Shown: piece after piece, positions 22,941 through 32,237 of the stretch
How positions within the stretch are numbered: the stretch's first letter is position 1
How the letters are laid out: every line of letters starts with the position of its first letter
Assembly: GCA_945643635.1 (NCBI GenBank)
Contig: CALZFC010000252.1
Location: 3,728,501-3,792,500 of the forward strand
DNA from: Allodiplogaster sudhausi
Taxonomy: Eukaryota > Nematoda > Chromadorea > Rhabditida > Diplogasteridae
DNA length: 64,000 nt
Direction of reading: 5' to 3'
Notes under the pieces: generated by a model
The model's input: the letters and a program-made list of their open reading frames with translations, nothing else
Databases searched by the model: none
Told to the model about the DNA's origin: nothing
Position numbers and translations under genes: made by a program

Positions 22941-23026
22941 CAAGCGCGCGCTCGCGACCTTAACATACCTTCATGCCGACCTCCGTTTTCAATTGGCTAT
23001 CTTCTTCCGGATTCAGTCGCGGGGTG

Positions 23027-23106
23027 CGGGTGGTGTAGTGGCCTAAGGCGCGCGTGCTGGGAAAATGCGAAAATTGGTGGTGGCTTGGTTGGGCACGGGT
23101 TCGGTT
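23027..23106 (+). repeat. tRNA-derived (SINE-like) sequence
   Basis: An A-box-like stretch (GTGTAGTGGCCTAAGGCGC) followed by a B box (GGGTTCGGTTCC), flanked by CT microsatellites and a GA-rich tail at 23305-23405. The spacing and the AAGGCGC word resemble Leu/Ser-type tRNAs, but the middle does not fold into a clear anticodon arm. It looks like a SINE head that landed in the CACTA-like element. Confidence 0.55.
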
Positions 23107-23439
23107 CCGCGCGGCTGCAAAACTCTCTGTCTGCTTACAGGTTCACCGTCGTCCACGCCAACTCCACTACGCAAATCAGGTCAGTGATATTTCATTCACT
23201 TTTCCGTTTTTTTAACACCTTATTAGTTTCTAGTTTCTTCTTTATTAAAGATATTATAACAAAAGAAGCCGTCTATTTACGTCGTTCCAGCCATATTAGA
23301 AGTAGAATAGGGAAGGAGAGAGAAGCAGACAGCGAGAGAGAAGTAGGGAAGGAAGAGATATTGAAAGAAAGAGAGAGAAAGAGAGAGAGAGGCGAAAGAG
23401 TGAAATAAATTACCAAAAACGAGGTTCAAGCCTCGTCCT

Positions 23440-23617
23440 CCTTAGCTGCAAAAATACCGTTGCCGCGGCGGTTAGCCGCTTTTTGACGGTTTTTGACCAG
23501 CGGTTTGCGGCAACGGTTATTATTTGCGAATTAGTACGGTTTATTCCCTAGAAAGCTCTTTCGACGGTAAATACCGTAGCCAAAACAGTAGTTTTTAATG
23601 GAATTTTTTCCTGTGTG
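23440..23617. repeat. right subterminal repeats of the CACTA-like element
   Basis: Six ACCGT/ACGGT words in about 150 bp. Part of them is arranged as an inverted repeat (ATACCGTTGCCGC near 23455 against GCGGCAACGGTTAT near 23507). Ends with TTTTTTCCTGTGTG at the element boundary. Confidence 0.65.
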
Positions 23618-24525
23618 CACCTCCTCCAAACTAAGTACTCGATGCTGATAGTTGAACGGGAATCACATCTAATGACTGTTCTAATTCCTGCCTATGGTTT
23701 CTTTTTACAAGGAGCAAGAAATTGATTCGTGATGTGCACAAATTCTTCTGTAGGATTTCTTGTTGGAAGCTATTTTGCATTCGCCGGCTATTTTCTTGTC
23801 ATTACCAATCGCAACGCTCAACGGGTAACATCAGTTCAAGACTTTTTGAGTTTTATTACATGAACCGAATATTATTTTTCAATCTATGAAAATAAATATA
23901 CATTAAGTTACCTTATTTTAGCTACGGAGTGCTCTTTCCGCAAAGACTTATGAAGCCTTCATTAATACAAATCGGCTTCTCTTCGATCTCACAATGATTG
24001 CTCCCATTTTTCTTTTCTTGCCGACAGTAATATTCACCTTTGGTTAGTACTTGACATGCCATATTCGTATGTATGTATGTACATGAATATGTGCTGAATA
24101 GATGTGTCACTTTCTCAGGTTCATTTATTCTGCCGCCTTCTTTGACCAATCAGACCCCATTGCTGCAGCTGACGACGTACACGCCATGGATGCTCTATTC
24201 GCTTGCTCCGTTCGTTACCTAATTAATACTTTCACTTAGGCAATTAAGAAGATGTCGGATGGGGGCAGGAACGATTTTTTAAGCGAATGCGGAGCCTAAA
24301 AGTTGCACCGAAGAAGTAGATCGATTTCAAGAACGATAAAAGCGTAGTGATAAAGCAGATGTTTACAGTTTCGCGTACTACTTCCTGTTCCTGTACTCCT
24401 TCCGTCCCTATCGACGAGTGGTCGCCGACATTCTCTTCTGGCCGTACCACAAAGTGGTGCAGGCCTTCCGGTCGGTCTTCTACCGTCGCAGGGTATTGCC
24501 CTCAAATATAACGCCACCCAAGTGA
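23618..24525 (+). pseudogene. 7TM chemoreceptor-like gene, copy 3, 3' part
   Basis: Continuation of copy 3 after the 9.5-kb insertion. Exon 6b begins LLQTKYSMLIVERES and ends at the PAYG donor. Exon 7 (about 23754) has GSYFAFAGYFLVIT. Exon 8 (about 23922) has LSAKTYEAFINTNRLLFDL and APIFLFLPTVIF. Exon 9 (about 24120) has YTPWMLYSLAP. Exon 10 (about 24370) carries FAYYFLFLYSFRPYRR and ends TGA at 24523. All pieces are open, so apart from the insertion the gene looks undamaged. Exon 10 lies inside the left arm of the large inverted repeat that starts at 24267 and therefore has an inverted twin at about 30705-30860. Confidence 0.8.
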
Positions 24526-25984
24526 TCCCAACACACTGCTGGGCAATCTACAACTCTAGCACTTTCTTTACTTCATCTGCTTTCTCCAGCGTCACCGAAT
24601 TGACTAGAACGATCATTCAATAATATATCAAGGTCCAGACCAGAAAACAAAGCCAAGTCGGATGTTCAATTATACTCTCGGATATGTCTGAGACGATGTG
24701 AAATCATTCTGTTACCAGTGTCATAATTCAAGAGGTTCAAGAGAAGAGTGTGTAATTATACAAATAGTATTCTTGCATAACATAACTATTGAATTGACTT
24801 GATTGCAACGAGTGCCCTTCACCTTTGGCCCTGCCCTTTACAATTAGTCTCTATGGTTTTGCAATTAAGAGAGCCTCTCTGTAAGGATCAAGCTGCCCTC
24901 AATGGGGCCTGCCCCGGCGCAAAATTTTTCGATTCCGTTATCCAAAATTTTAATAGGGGTATCCATACCCACTGTAAACAAGATTAGTAGATCAATTTTG
25001 TTATAAAAAATTTTTTCTTGTCTAGGCATGCAAAAGTAAGGAAAAAGTCTAATTCGCCATAACTTTCTTTAATAGCAAAGTTTTTCAATTTTCTTTTTTT
25101 TATTAGCATTCCCATTGAATTCTAAACAAACGACCTTTAAACGTCATTCGAAAAATATTTCATTTTCATATCGAAAAATTATTTTAAATATTTCAATTTG
25201 ACCGTTGAATACCTTATACTCAAAACGTTTTGGGTGCTATATCTCAAATTGTAGAGCGTTAAAAACTGTATAACATATCTTCTTTTCGTTTAGCCTGGAT
25301 GTCCCCTAAGCTGTCAAAAATAGACTCAAATAGGGGCACCTCGGAGATGAACGATTCAAGGGATGCGGGAAGAACGGGTTAAATTCTTGTTGTAACATAA
25401 AATGAACCACTTCATTCGATTCAGCGCGTTTTTCTTTTCATAAAACCTATATTTCAAAATTCCATGACTATCGTTTTCCATGAAAAAAACGCATTTTGCG
25501 ATTTTTCTACCATAGACAGAAAATGACCTAAAACTATTCGAATCGCTATATTTTCAACAATTTCAAAGACTACAGAATGTGAATTGTACTATTCTGTACG
25601 CGACAAAATTCTCTACAAAATATCTCCTTTACATCTGGATACAGTGTCCCCACGAATCACAGTATCGATTTTCCAATGGCCGTCGCGTCAAAACTGACTG
25701 CTTCTCATTTTGCAACTTTTCGTGCAATACGAATATTTCCTACTCATCCAATACATCATTCTGCTCCACACAGCACACTGAGTGTGGAAAAAATGTTTAT
25801 TTTCCAGATTTCCCGTGTTTGGTTTCATGAATTTACAAAAATTTTGTCTAAATAGGTTATTTTACTGGTTAGTAATTCAACATTTTGTTTTTTTCGAAAG
25901 CTTTAATGCCGCAAGTAATAATTTTATTTCATCAACGTTTGATAACAAAAGAAATAGCAGGAAACGTGGAATCTCGACTTTTTC

Positions 25985-26393
25985 TTAGACCTGCATGAGT
26001 TCGAAAGAGTCCTGAAAACGATTAACTGGGACATTAATATGAATGATATGTACTAGCAGCAATAAGGATAAGCAATATGGAGTAATACGATTATTATTGT
26101 AACCCACACTCCGCTTCTGTGCCTTGCAGGTCTTATAGACGTAGTAGAAGACGAGGAGGATGATGACGAGAACGGCGACAATGACGAAAAGAGTCACAGA
26201 CATTCCGTGATGCTCGACTGAAGGAAGAAAACAATCAGTGCCGTAACCAATGTCGTATAACTATTTTAAGAAAAAAAACTGTTCTGCTGACCTGGAGTGC
26301 ACATCACACCAGAAAAGCCATCAGCGCAAACGCAGGTGAACTCAAACTCCGAGACCCTCTTGCACGTCGTGTTAGGGGGGCAATCGCACATTT
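25985..26393 (-). CDS. EGF-domain / single-TM protein, left-arm copy
   Basis: Reverse-complement twin of the gene at 28837-29244, with the same three-exon plan. The TM exon ends near 26218 and the EGF exon lies at about 26293-26393. The encoded protein appears identical or nearly so: six-cysteine EGF module, one membrane helix, basic stop-transfer residues and a short tail. It points away from the centre of the palindrome. Expression of either arm copy is unknown, and convergent or divergent transcripts from the two arms could pair with each other. Confidence 0.65.
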
Positions 26394-26798
26394 TGAAAAC
26401 TCTAAACTTGCACGAAAACCTTGATAACTATAACCGTTGAAAGACAGCTTTTATTACAATGCGATCCATTATATAAAGCCAAACATCACGGATGGATAAT
26501 TCTCTAACAGTAATCTTTATGTTCGGGCTGTCAGACGCTATGTCATATACGTACATATATGATCTTGTGAAGTGGTGCTGAATATACTTTAAAATGCACA
26601 TATAATAACTCATTAAACCATTTTATCTTTCTTTCTTAAAACTTGTTCTAACCACACTCTCCAATACACTTTAAAAAAAGTAATATAGTATGGAAATAGA
26701 AATTCAGTACCAACAGTCACTTATCGTTAGTCATACAATTTTAAGCTGACAAATGGCGAACTAAAAACATGTTTGATTATCGCAGATCAGAAGCTTTG

Positions 26799-27340
26799 TT
26801 AGAATAATTCATCTTCAAAATGTGTTCTATGGGTTGTTACCGATGGGTTCTCCACGTCTTCGGCGAATTCGGTTTGGCTGTGCGCTATTACTCTATTCTC
26901 AGCTGTGATGTCGAACTGCGGGTCAGTTTCGAATTCTTCCTCTTCGTCACCTTCCTGCGAGAAAAGCTCATGGAGCACCGCATCTGTTTCTTCAGATTCA
27001 ATCGGAATTGGTGGGTTCTGTAAGCAAAATGCTTGATCAATGCAACCATCAAATATTCTTCCTAACTTTCTTTTGTTGCTGAGCGAGGCGTGAGAAGATG
27101 GAAGCAATTTGGCGATAATTTAAAAGTTCATGTGGTGCGAACAACAGCTTGTCTTGGCCATCCACTGCGTTTCTCATGCGTTGTTCTGCCGCGCGAGGGT
27201 CAATTTTTACTTTAGAGCGCCACCCTTCATAGAAAATCTTCTTTATAAATTCCTTTGAGCGTTCGGGAAGTCGCTCCCCTTTCTTGCGGTCACGATGGGC
27301 CCATCCTTCCTTGGTTTTCTTTCCGTTCTCTGTATTCTCC
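26799..27340 (-). pseudogene. 5'-truncated copy of the C2H2/FSRL gene (left arm)
   Basis: Contains exon 3 (26799-27017) and exon 2 (27067-27339) of the gene described at 27423-28429, in inverted orientation. The zinc-finger exon 1 lies only in the spacer, in the opposite direction, so this copy has no first exon and no start. It is the palindromic counterpart of the right-arm exons rather than an independent gene. Confidence 0.8.
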
Positions 27341-27422
27341 TAAGGCAAAGAGTTTGCGTACTCAGGCGTATGGGGATCGGCACTCTCGCATCGGGTCTGG
27401 AAAAGTTGTTCTGTATTCCACA

Positions 27423-27843
27423 ATGACTTCGAATGTCGCGATTTCATCCACTCGGAGGAGCGGAGGCAAACTCAGCAACATGATCGACTTCTGGTCGATA
27501 CCTGGAAGGCGCATGCGTTCGGAAGAAAGCACAACCAGTGCCCCACCTCTTGATTCGACTGAAAGCTACTGTGCTGCAGAAGACTCCGACATATGCACCC
27601 TTGAGACCCATCTGTTTCGGTGTCCCGAAGAGGCATGTACGTCTGAATTTCTCAGCTCGAGCCAACTTGCAAGACATCTTCTCATTGGCAAGCATAACTA
27701 CATCCCGGAGCGCTTCACTTTACGAGACATTTCCTTACAGTATTATACCTGTGCACTAGAAGGTGTTCAGGAGAAACGTGCCTACCCTGAGGTGCAGGCT
27801 GCAGTTGCATCACTGGAGGTTTGATTAATTATATTGTTATATA

Positions 27844-27876
<33 letters not shown>

Positions 27877-28429
27877 TCTTTGCCTTAGGAGAATACAGAG
27901 AACGGAAAGAAAACCAAGGAAGGATGGGCCCATCGTGACCGCAAGAAAGGGGAGCGACTTCCCGAACGCTCAAAGGAATTTATAAAGAAGATTTTCTATG
28001 AAGGGTGGCGCTCTAAAGTAAAAATTGACCCTCGCGCGGCAGAACAACGCATGAGAAACGCAGTGGATGGCCAAGACAAGCTGTTGTTCGCACCACATGA
28101 ACTTTTAAATTATCGCCAAATTGCTTCCATCTTCTCACGCCTCGCTCAGCAACAAAAGAAAGTTAGGAAGAATATTTGATGGTTGCATTGATCAAGCATT
28201 TTGCTTACAGAACCCACCAATTCCGATTGAATCTGAAGAAACAGATGCGGTGCTCCATGAGCTTTTCTCGCAGGAAGGTGACGAAGAGGAAGAATTCGAA
28301 ACTGACCCGCAGTTCGACATCACAGCTGAGAATAGAGTAATAGCGCACAGCCAAACCGAATTCGCCGAAGACGTGGAGAACCCATCGGTAACAACCCATA
28401 GAACACATTTTGAAGATGAATTATTCTAA
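27423..28429 (+). CDS. C2H2 zinc-finger protein with FSRL domain
   Basis: Exon 1 (27423-27818) lies in the unique spacer of palindrome 1. Exon 2 (27889-28161) and exon 3 (28211-28429) lie in the right arm. All junctions are phase 0 and GT-AG, giving 295 residues. Residues about 60-85 form a C2H2 finger (FRCPEEACTSEF then LARHLLIGKH). Exon 2 encodes KEGWAHRDRKKGERLPERSK, then KVKIDPRAAEQRMRNA and LLNYRQIASIFSRLAQQQKK. From memory this layout (GWA-KK-R, DP-x-A-x-x-MR, then QI-x-S-x-FSRLA) is a recurrent uncharacterised invertebrate family with N-terminal C2H2 fingers. The last exon is acidic and ends HFEDELF. A DNA-binding role for the surrounding element is plausible but inferred. Confidence 0.75.
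27832..27876. repeat. (TA)n at the palindrome spacer edge
   Basis: Alternating TA tract in intron 1 of the C2H2 gene, directly abutting the start of the right arm at 27877. AT-dinucleotide runs are common at points where inverted duplications form. Confidence 0.85.
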
Positions 28430-28836
28430 CAAAGCTTCTGATCTGCGATAATCAAACATGTTTTTAGTTCGCCATTTGTCAGCTTAAAATTGTATGACTA
28501 ACGATAAGTGACTGTTGGTACTGAATTTCTATTTCCATACTATATTACTTTTTTTAAAGTGTATTGGAGAGTGTGGTTAGAACAAGTTTTAAGAAAGAAA
28601 GATAAAATGGTTTAATGAGTTATTATATGTGCATTTTAAAGTATATTCAGCACCACTTCACAAGATCATATATGTACGTATATGACATAGCGTCTGACAG
28701 CCCGAACATAAAGATTACTGTTAGAGAATTATCCATCCGTGATGTTTGGCTTTATATAATGGATCGCATTGTAATAAAAGCTGTCTTTCAACGGTTATAG
28801 TTATCAAGGTTTTCGTGCAAGTTTAGAGTTTTCAAA

Positions 28837-29244
28837 ATGTGCGATTGCCCCCCTAACACGACGTGCAAGAGGGTCTCGGAGTTTGAGTTCACCTGCGTTT
28901 GCGCTGATGGCTTTTCTGGTGTGATGTGCACTCCAGGTCAGCAGAACAGTTTTTTTTTCTTAAAATAGTTATACGACATTGGTTACGGCACTGATTGTTT
29001 TCTTCCTTCAGTCGAGCATCACGGAATGTCTGTGACTCTTTTCGTCATTGTCGCCGTTCTCGTCATCATCCTCCTCGTCTTCTACTACGTCTATAAGACC
29101 TGCAAGGCACAGAAGCGGAGTGTGGGTTACAATAATAATCGTATTACTCCATATTGCTTATCCTTATTGCTGCTAGTACATATCATTCATATTAATGTCC
29201 CAGTTAATCGTTTTCAGGACTCTTTCGAACTCATGCAGGTCTAA
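28837..29244 (+). CDS. EGF-domain / single-TM protein, right-arm copy
   Basis: Three exons: 28837-28936 (100 nt), 29012-29121 and 29218-29244, phases 1 and 0, giving 77 codons plus stop from the ATG at 28837. Exon 1 is an EGF-like module with six cysteines (MCDCPPNTTCKR, then CVCADGFSGVMC; spacing C-x-C-x5-C-x10-C-x-C-x8-C). Exon 2 gives SVTLFVIVAVLVIILLVFYY, one clear membrane helix, followed by the basic KTCKAQKR. Exon 3 is a short tail ending FELMQV. The topology predicts a type I membrane protein. I cannot see a signal-peptide exon upstream with confidence, and one may exist 5' of 28837. The homologue in the other TTAA element shares exon lengths and tail. An EGF-TM gene is unexpected cargo for a DNA transposon. 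Confidence 0.72.
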
Positions 29245-29649
29245 GAAAAAGTCGAGATTCCACGTTTCCTGCTATTTCTTTTGTTATCAAACGTTGATGA
29301 AATAAAATTATTACTTGCGGCATTAAAGCTTTCGAAAAAAACAAAATGTTGAATTACTAACCAGTAAAATAACCTATTTAGACAAAATTTTTGTAAATTT
29401 ATGAAACCAAACACGGGAAATCTGGAAAATAAACATTTTTTCCACACTCAGTGTGCTGTGTGGAGCAGAATGATGTATTGGATGAGTAGGAAATATTCGT
29501 ATTGCACGAAAAGTTGCAAAATGAGAAGCAGTCAGTTTTGACGCGACGGCCATTGGAAAATCGATACTGTGATTCGTGGGGACACTGTATCCAGATGTAA
29601 AGGAGATATTTTGTAGAGAATTTTGTCGCGTACAGAATAGTACAATTCA

Positions 29650-30361
29650 CATTCTGTAGTCTTTGAAATTGTTGAAAATATAGCGATTCGAATAGTTTTA
29701 GGTCATTTTCTGTCTATGGTAGAAAAATCGCAAAATGCGTTTTTTTCATGGAAAACGATAGTCATGGAATTTTGAAATATAGGTTTTATGAAAAGAAAAA
29801 CGCGCTGAATCGAATGAAGTGGTTCATTTTATGTTACAACAAGAATTTAACCCGTTCTTCCCGCATCCCTTGAATCGTTCATCTCCGAGGTGCCCCTATT
29901 TGAGTCTATTTTTGACAGCTTAGGGGACATCCAGGCTAAACGAAAAGAAGATATGTTATACAGTTTTTAACGCTCTACAATTTGAGATATAGCACCCAAA
30001 ACGTTTTGAGTATAAGGTATTCAACGGTCAAATTGAAATATTTAAAATAATTTTTCGATATGAAAATGAAATATTTTTCGAATGACGTTTAAAGGTCGTT
30101 TGTTTAGAATTCAATGGGAATGCTAATAAAAAAAAGAAAATTGAAAAACTTTGCTATTAAAGAAAGTTATGGCGAATTAGACTTTTTCCTTACTTTTGCA
30201 TGCCTAGACAAGAAAAAATTTTTTATAACAAAATTGATCTACTAATCTTGTTTACAGTGGGTATGGATACCCCTATTAAAATTTTGGATAACGGAATCGA
30301 AAAATTTTGCGCCGGGGCAGGCCCCCATTGAGGGCAGCTTGATCCTTACAGAGAGGCTCTC
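29650..30361. other. non-coding subterminal region of the TTAA element (right arm)
   Basis: AT-rich DNA between the EGF-TM gene and the element end, mirrored at 24869-25580. It includes an AAAACTGTATAACATATCT word that also occurs in element copy 2 (59331, 63163), evidence that the two elements are related outside their genes. Open frames here are unconvincing. Confidence 0.6.
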
Positions 30362-30704
30362 TTAATTGCAAAACCATAGAGACTAATTGTAAAGGGCAGG
30401 GCCAAAGGTGAAGGGCACTCGTTGCAATCAAGTCAATTCAATAGTTATCTTATGCAAGAATACTATTTGTATAATTACACACTCTTCTCTTGAACCTCTT
30501 GAATTATGACACTGGTAACAGAATGATTTCACATCGTCTCAGACATATCCGAGAGTATAATTGAACATCCGACTTGGCTTTGTTTTCTGGTCTGGACCTT
30601 GATATATTATTGAATGATCGTTCTAGTCAATTCGGTGACGCTGGAGAAAGCAGATGAAGTAAAGAAAGTGCTAGAGTTGTAGATTGCCCAGCAGTGTGTT
30701 GGGA

Positions 30705-30860
30705 TCACTTGGGTGGCGTTATATTTGAGGGCAATACCCTGCGACGGTAGAAGACCGACCGGAAGGCCTGCACCACTTTGTGGTACGGCCAGAAGAGAAT
30801 GTCGGCGACCACTCGTCGATAGGGACGGAAGGAGTACAGGAACAGGAAGTAGTACGCGAA
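30705..30860 (-). pseudogene. inverted copy of receptor copy-3 exon 10
   Basis: Exact-looking reverse complement of exon 10 at about 24370-24525 (FAYYFLFLYSFRPYRR and downstream). It has no upstream exons on its strand, so it is a stranded exon created by the inverted duplication. Confidence 0.88.
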
Positions 30861-30963
30861 ACTGTAAACATCTGCTTTATCACTACGCTTTTATCGTTCT
30901 TGAAATCGATCTACTTCTTCGGTGCAACTTTTAGGCTCCGCATTCGCTTAAAAAATCGTTCCT

Positions 30964-31502
30964 CGTTAAAAACAACAATCGTTAAAAACAAGAATTTAAC
31001 CCGTTCTTCCCGCATCCCTTGAATCGTTCATCTCCGAGGTGCCCCTATTTGAGTCTATTTTTGACAGCTTAGGGGACATCCAGGCTAAACGAAAAGAAGA
31101 TATGTTATACAGTTTTTAACGCTCTACAATTTGAGATATAGCACCCAAAACGTTTTGAGTATAAGGTATTCAACGGTCAAATTGAAATATTTAAAATAAT
31201 TTTTCGATATGAAAATGAAATATTTTTCGAATGACGTCTAAAGGTCGTTTGTTTAGAATTCAATGGGAATGCTAATAAAAAAATGAAAATTTAAAAATAT
31301 TGAGTTTGAAGCGAGATACGTCAATTCTTAAATTATCCATACTTTTACCTGTTCACGCAAGAATATTTTTTGAAAAAAAAATTTTGCCATTTAATCTTGT
31401 TACTGGGGCCCAGTGCCATGCCGGAATATGTTTTCACACTCGAACTCCAACATCTGGATCTGGGGCAGGCCCTACTGGAGGCATACGGAGAGGCTCTCTT
31501 AA
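30964..31502. repeat. partial direct repeat of element-1 terminal region
   Basis: After a short junction (CGTTAAAAACAACAATCG), sequence matching the right-arm stretch from about 29850 resumes at about 30985 and diverges past 31280. It ends GGAGAGGCTCTCTTAA. It appears to be the original right terminus of the TTAA element, displaced by the inverted duplication. Confidence 0.7.
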
Positions 31503-32237
31503 ATACTATTCAACAAACACGCAAGACGTCCAAAATCGAAGAGTTCACATCTCTCGGTCGTTTCCTATTTGCAACGACTATTTTGTAAGAAGTTTTATAC
31601 TGTTCTATAGTAATTCAGTTCCGATTAAAATATTGATGATTATTAAAGTCGATTGCACATTCACAGAAATAAGCTTAATCGTGGTATTGTATCCTGTATC
31701 CTGTGTAAGGTGTTTTATTGTCTGTTTCACTTTGTTGTGAACAAGTACATAGTATCCATAGGTAACAGAATAAGTAAAGATAGATGATTTCTTTAATTCG
31801 TTGCTAGTCTGGAAGGCGAATAAAAGAATTTTAATTAATAAAACTAACCATATTATTCCACTAAATTTTTCTGCCTGAATTGTTGGACTCTGTGGATTAG
31901 TAAACATTTGACTGATTGTGAGTTAAGTGATTTGTGCTTCTTTGTGAGTCAGGCAAGTCAACATCACTTTAAGTGACTTATACTACGCGGAGTGCGAGGA
32001 CATTCACTACAGGGCCTGCTTACCAGAGTCACTCCAAGCTTCCCGCTCATACCTGCAGAAACGTTTCAATCATTCCTTCTGACAGTGTTCTCCAAGGTAA
32101 ATTTGCATAGTTTAATTTTTTCTAGTTACTTCGTGTTCTTTCATTGTTATGCACGGTATGTATATATGTATATAAATACATACATACGCTAAATGCCATA
32201 ACAGTAACATTACGTCATCCGTTTATTTATCGGCAGG
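31503..32237. other. intergenic before receptor copy 4
   Basis: AT-rich. Frames at 31605-31907 (minus) and 31992-32192 (plus) have hydrophobic stretches but no family signature. I see no feature I can support. Confidence 0.4.

Larger units (their letters stand above)
14107..23617 (+). mobile_element. 9.5-kb CACTA-like DNA transposon inside a receptor exon
   Basis: Ends are CACACAAGAAAAAA on the left and the complement of CACACAGGAAAAAA on the right, each followed within about 10 nt by CCATT. The element is flanked by CA on both sides, read as a 2-bp target duplication (14105-14106 and 23618-23619). Removing it with one CA rejoins receptor exon 6 exactly in frame (GSLAH to LLQTKYSML). Both subterminal regions are rich in ACCGT/ACGGT words. 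Inside are an array of exon-like modules, a C2H2/TnpD-like gene and a companion gene. CAC termini, short duplication, subterminal repeats and two-gene content resemble EnSpm/CACTA elements. The superfamily assignment is inference. Confidence 0.8.
24267..30963. repeat. 6.7-kb inverted repeat (palindrome 1)
   Basis: The left arm (24267-27350) and right arm (27877-30963) are near-identical reverse complements. Paired features have coordinate sums of 55228-55230 throughout, and I noticed only a few differences (for example FGFMNLQ against FGFINLQ). The unique spacer is 27351-27876. The arms contain receptor exon 10 with its flank, a TTAA-type element end, an EGF-TM gene and the 3' exons of a C2H2 gene. 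Near-identity implies recent formation or ongoing gene conversion. A palindrome of this kind can also be a long-read assembly or foldback artefact. Confidence 0.93.
24865..31502. mobile_element. TTAA-type inverted-repeat element, copy 1 (rearranged)
   Basis: The left end is TTAA (24865) followed by GAGAGCCTCTCTGTAAG. The same end appears inverted at 30362-30365 inside the right arm. A third, diverged end (GGAGAGGCTCTCTTAA) lies at 31499-31502 after a partial repeat of the element interior (30985-31498). I take 24865 and 31502 as the original outer ends. If so, the segment 30366-30963 is an inverted copy of the DNA left of the insertion, now sitting inside the element. Cargo is an EGF-TM gene in each arm and a C2H2 gene starting in the spacer. 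TTAA targets are used by piggyBac and Kolobok elements, but no such transposase is visible. Confidence 0.7.
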
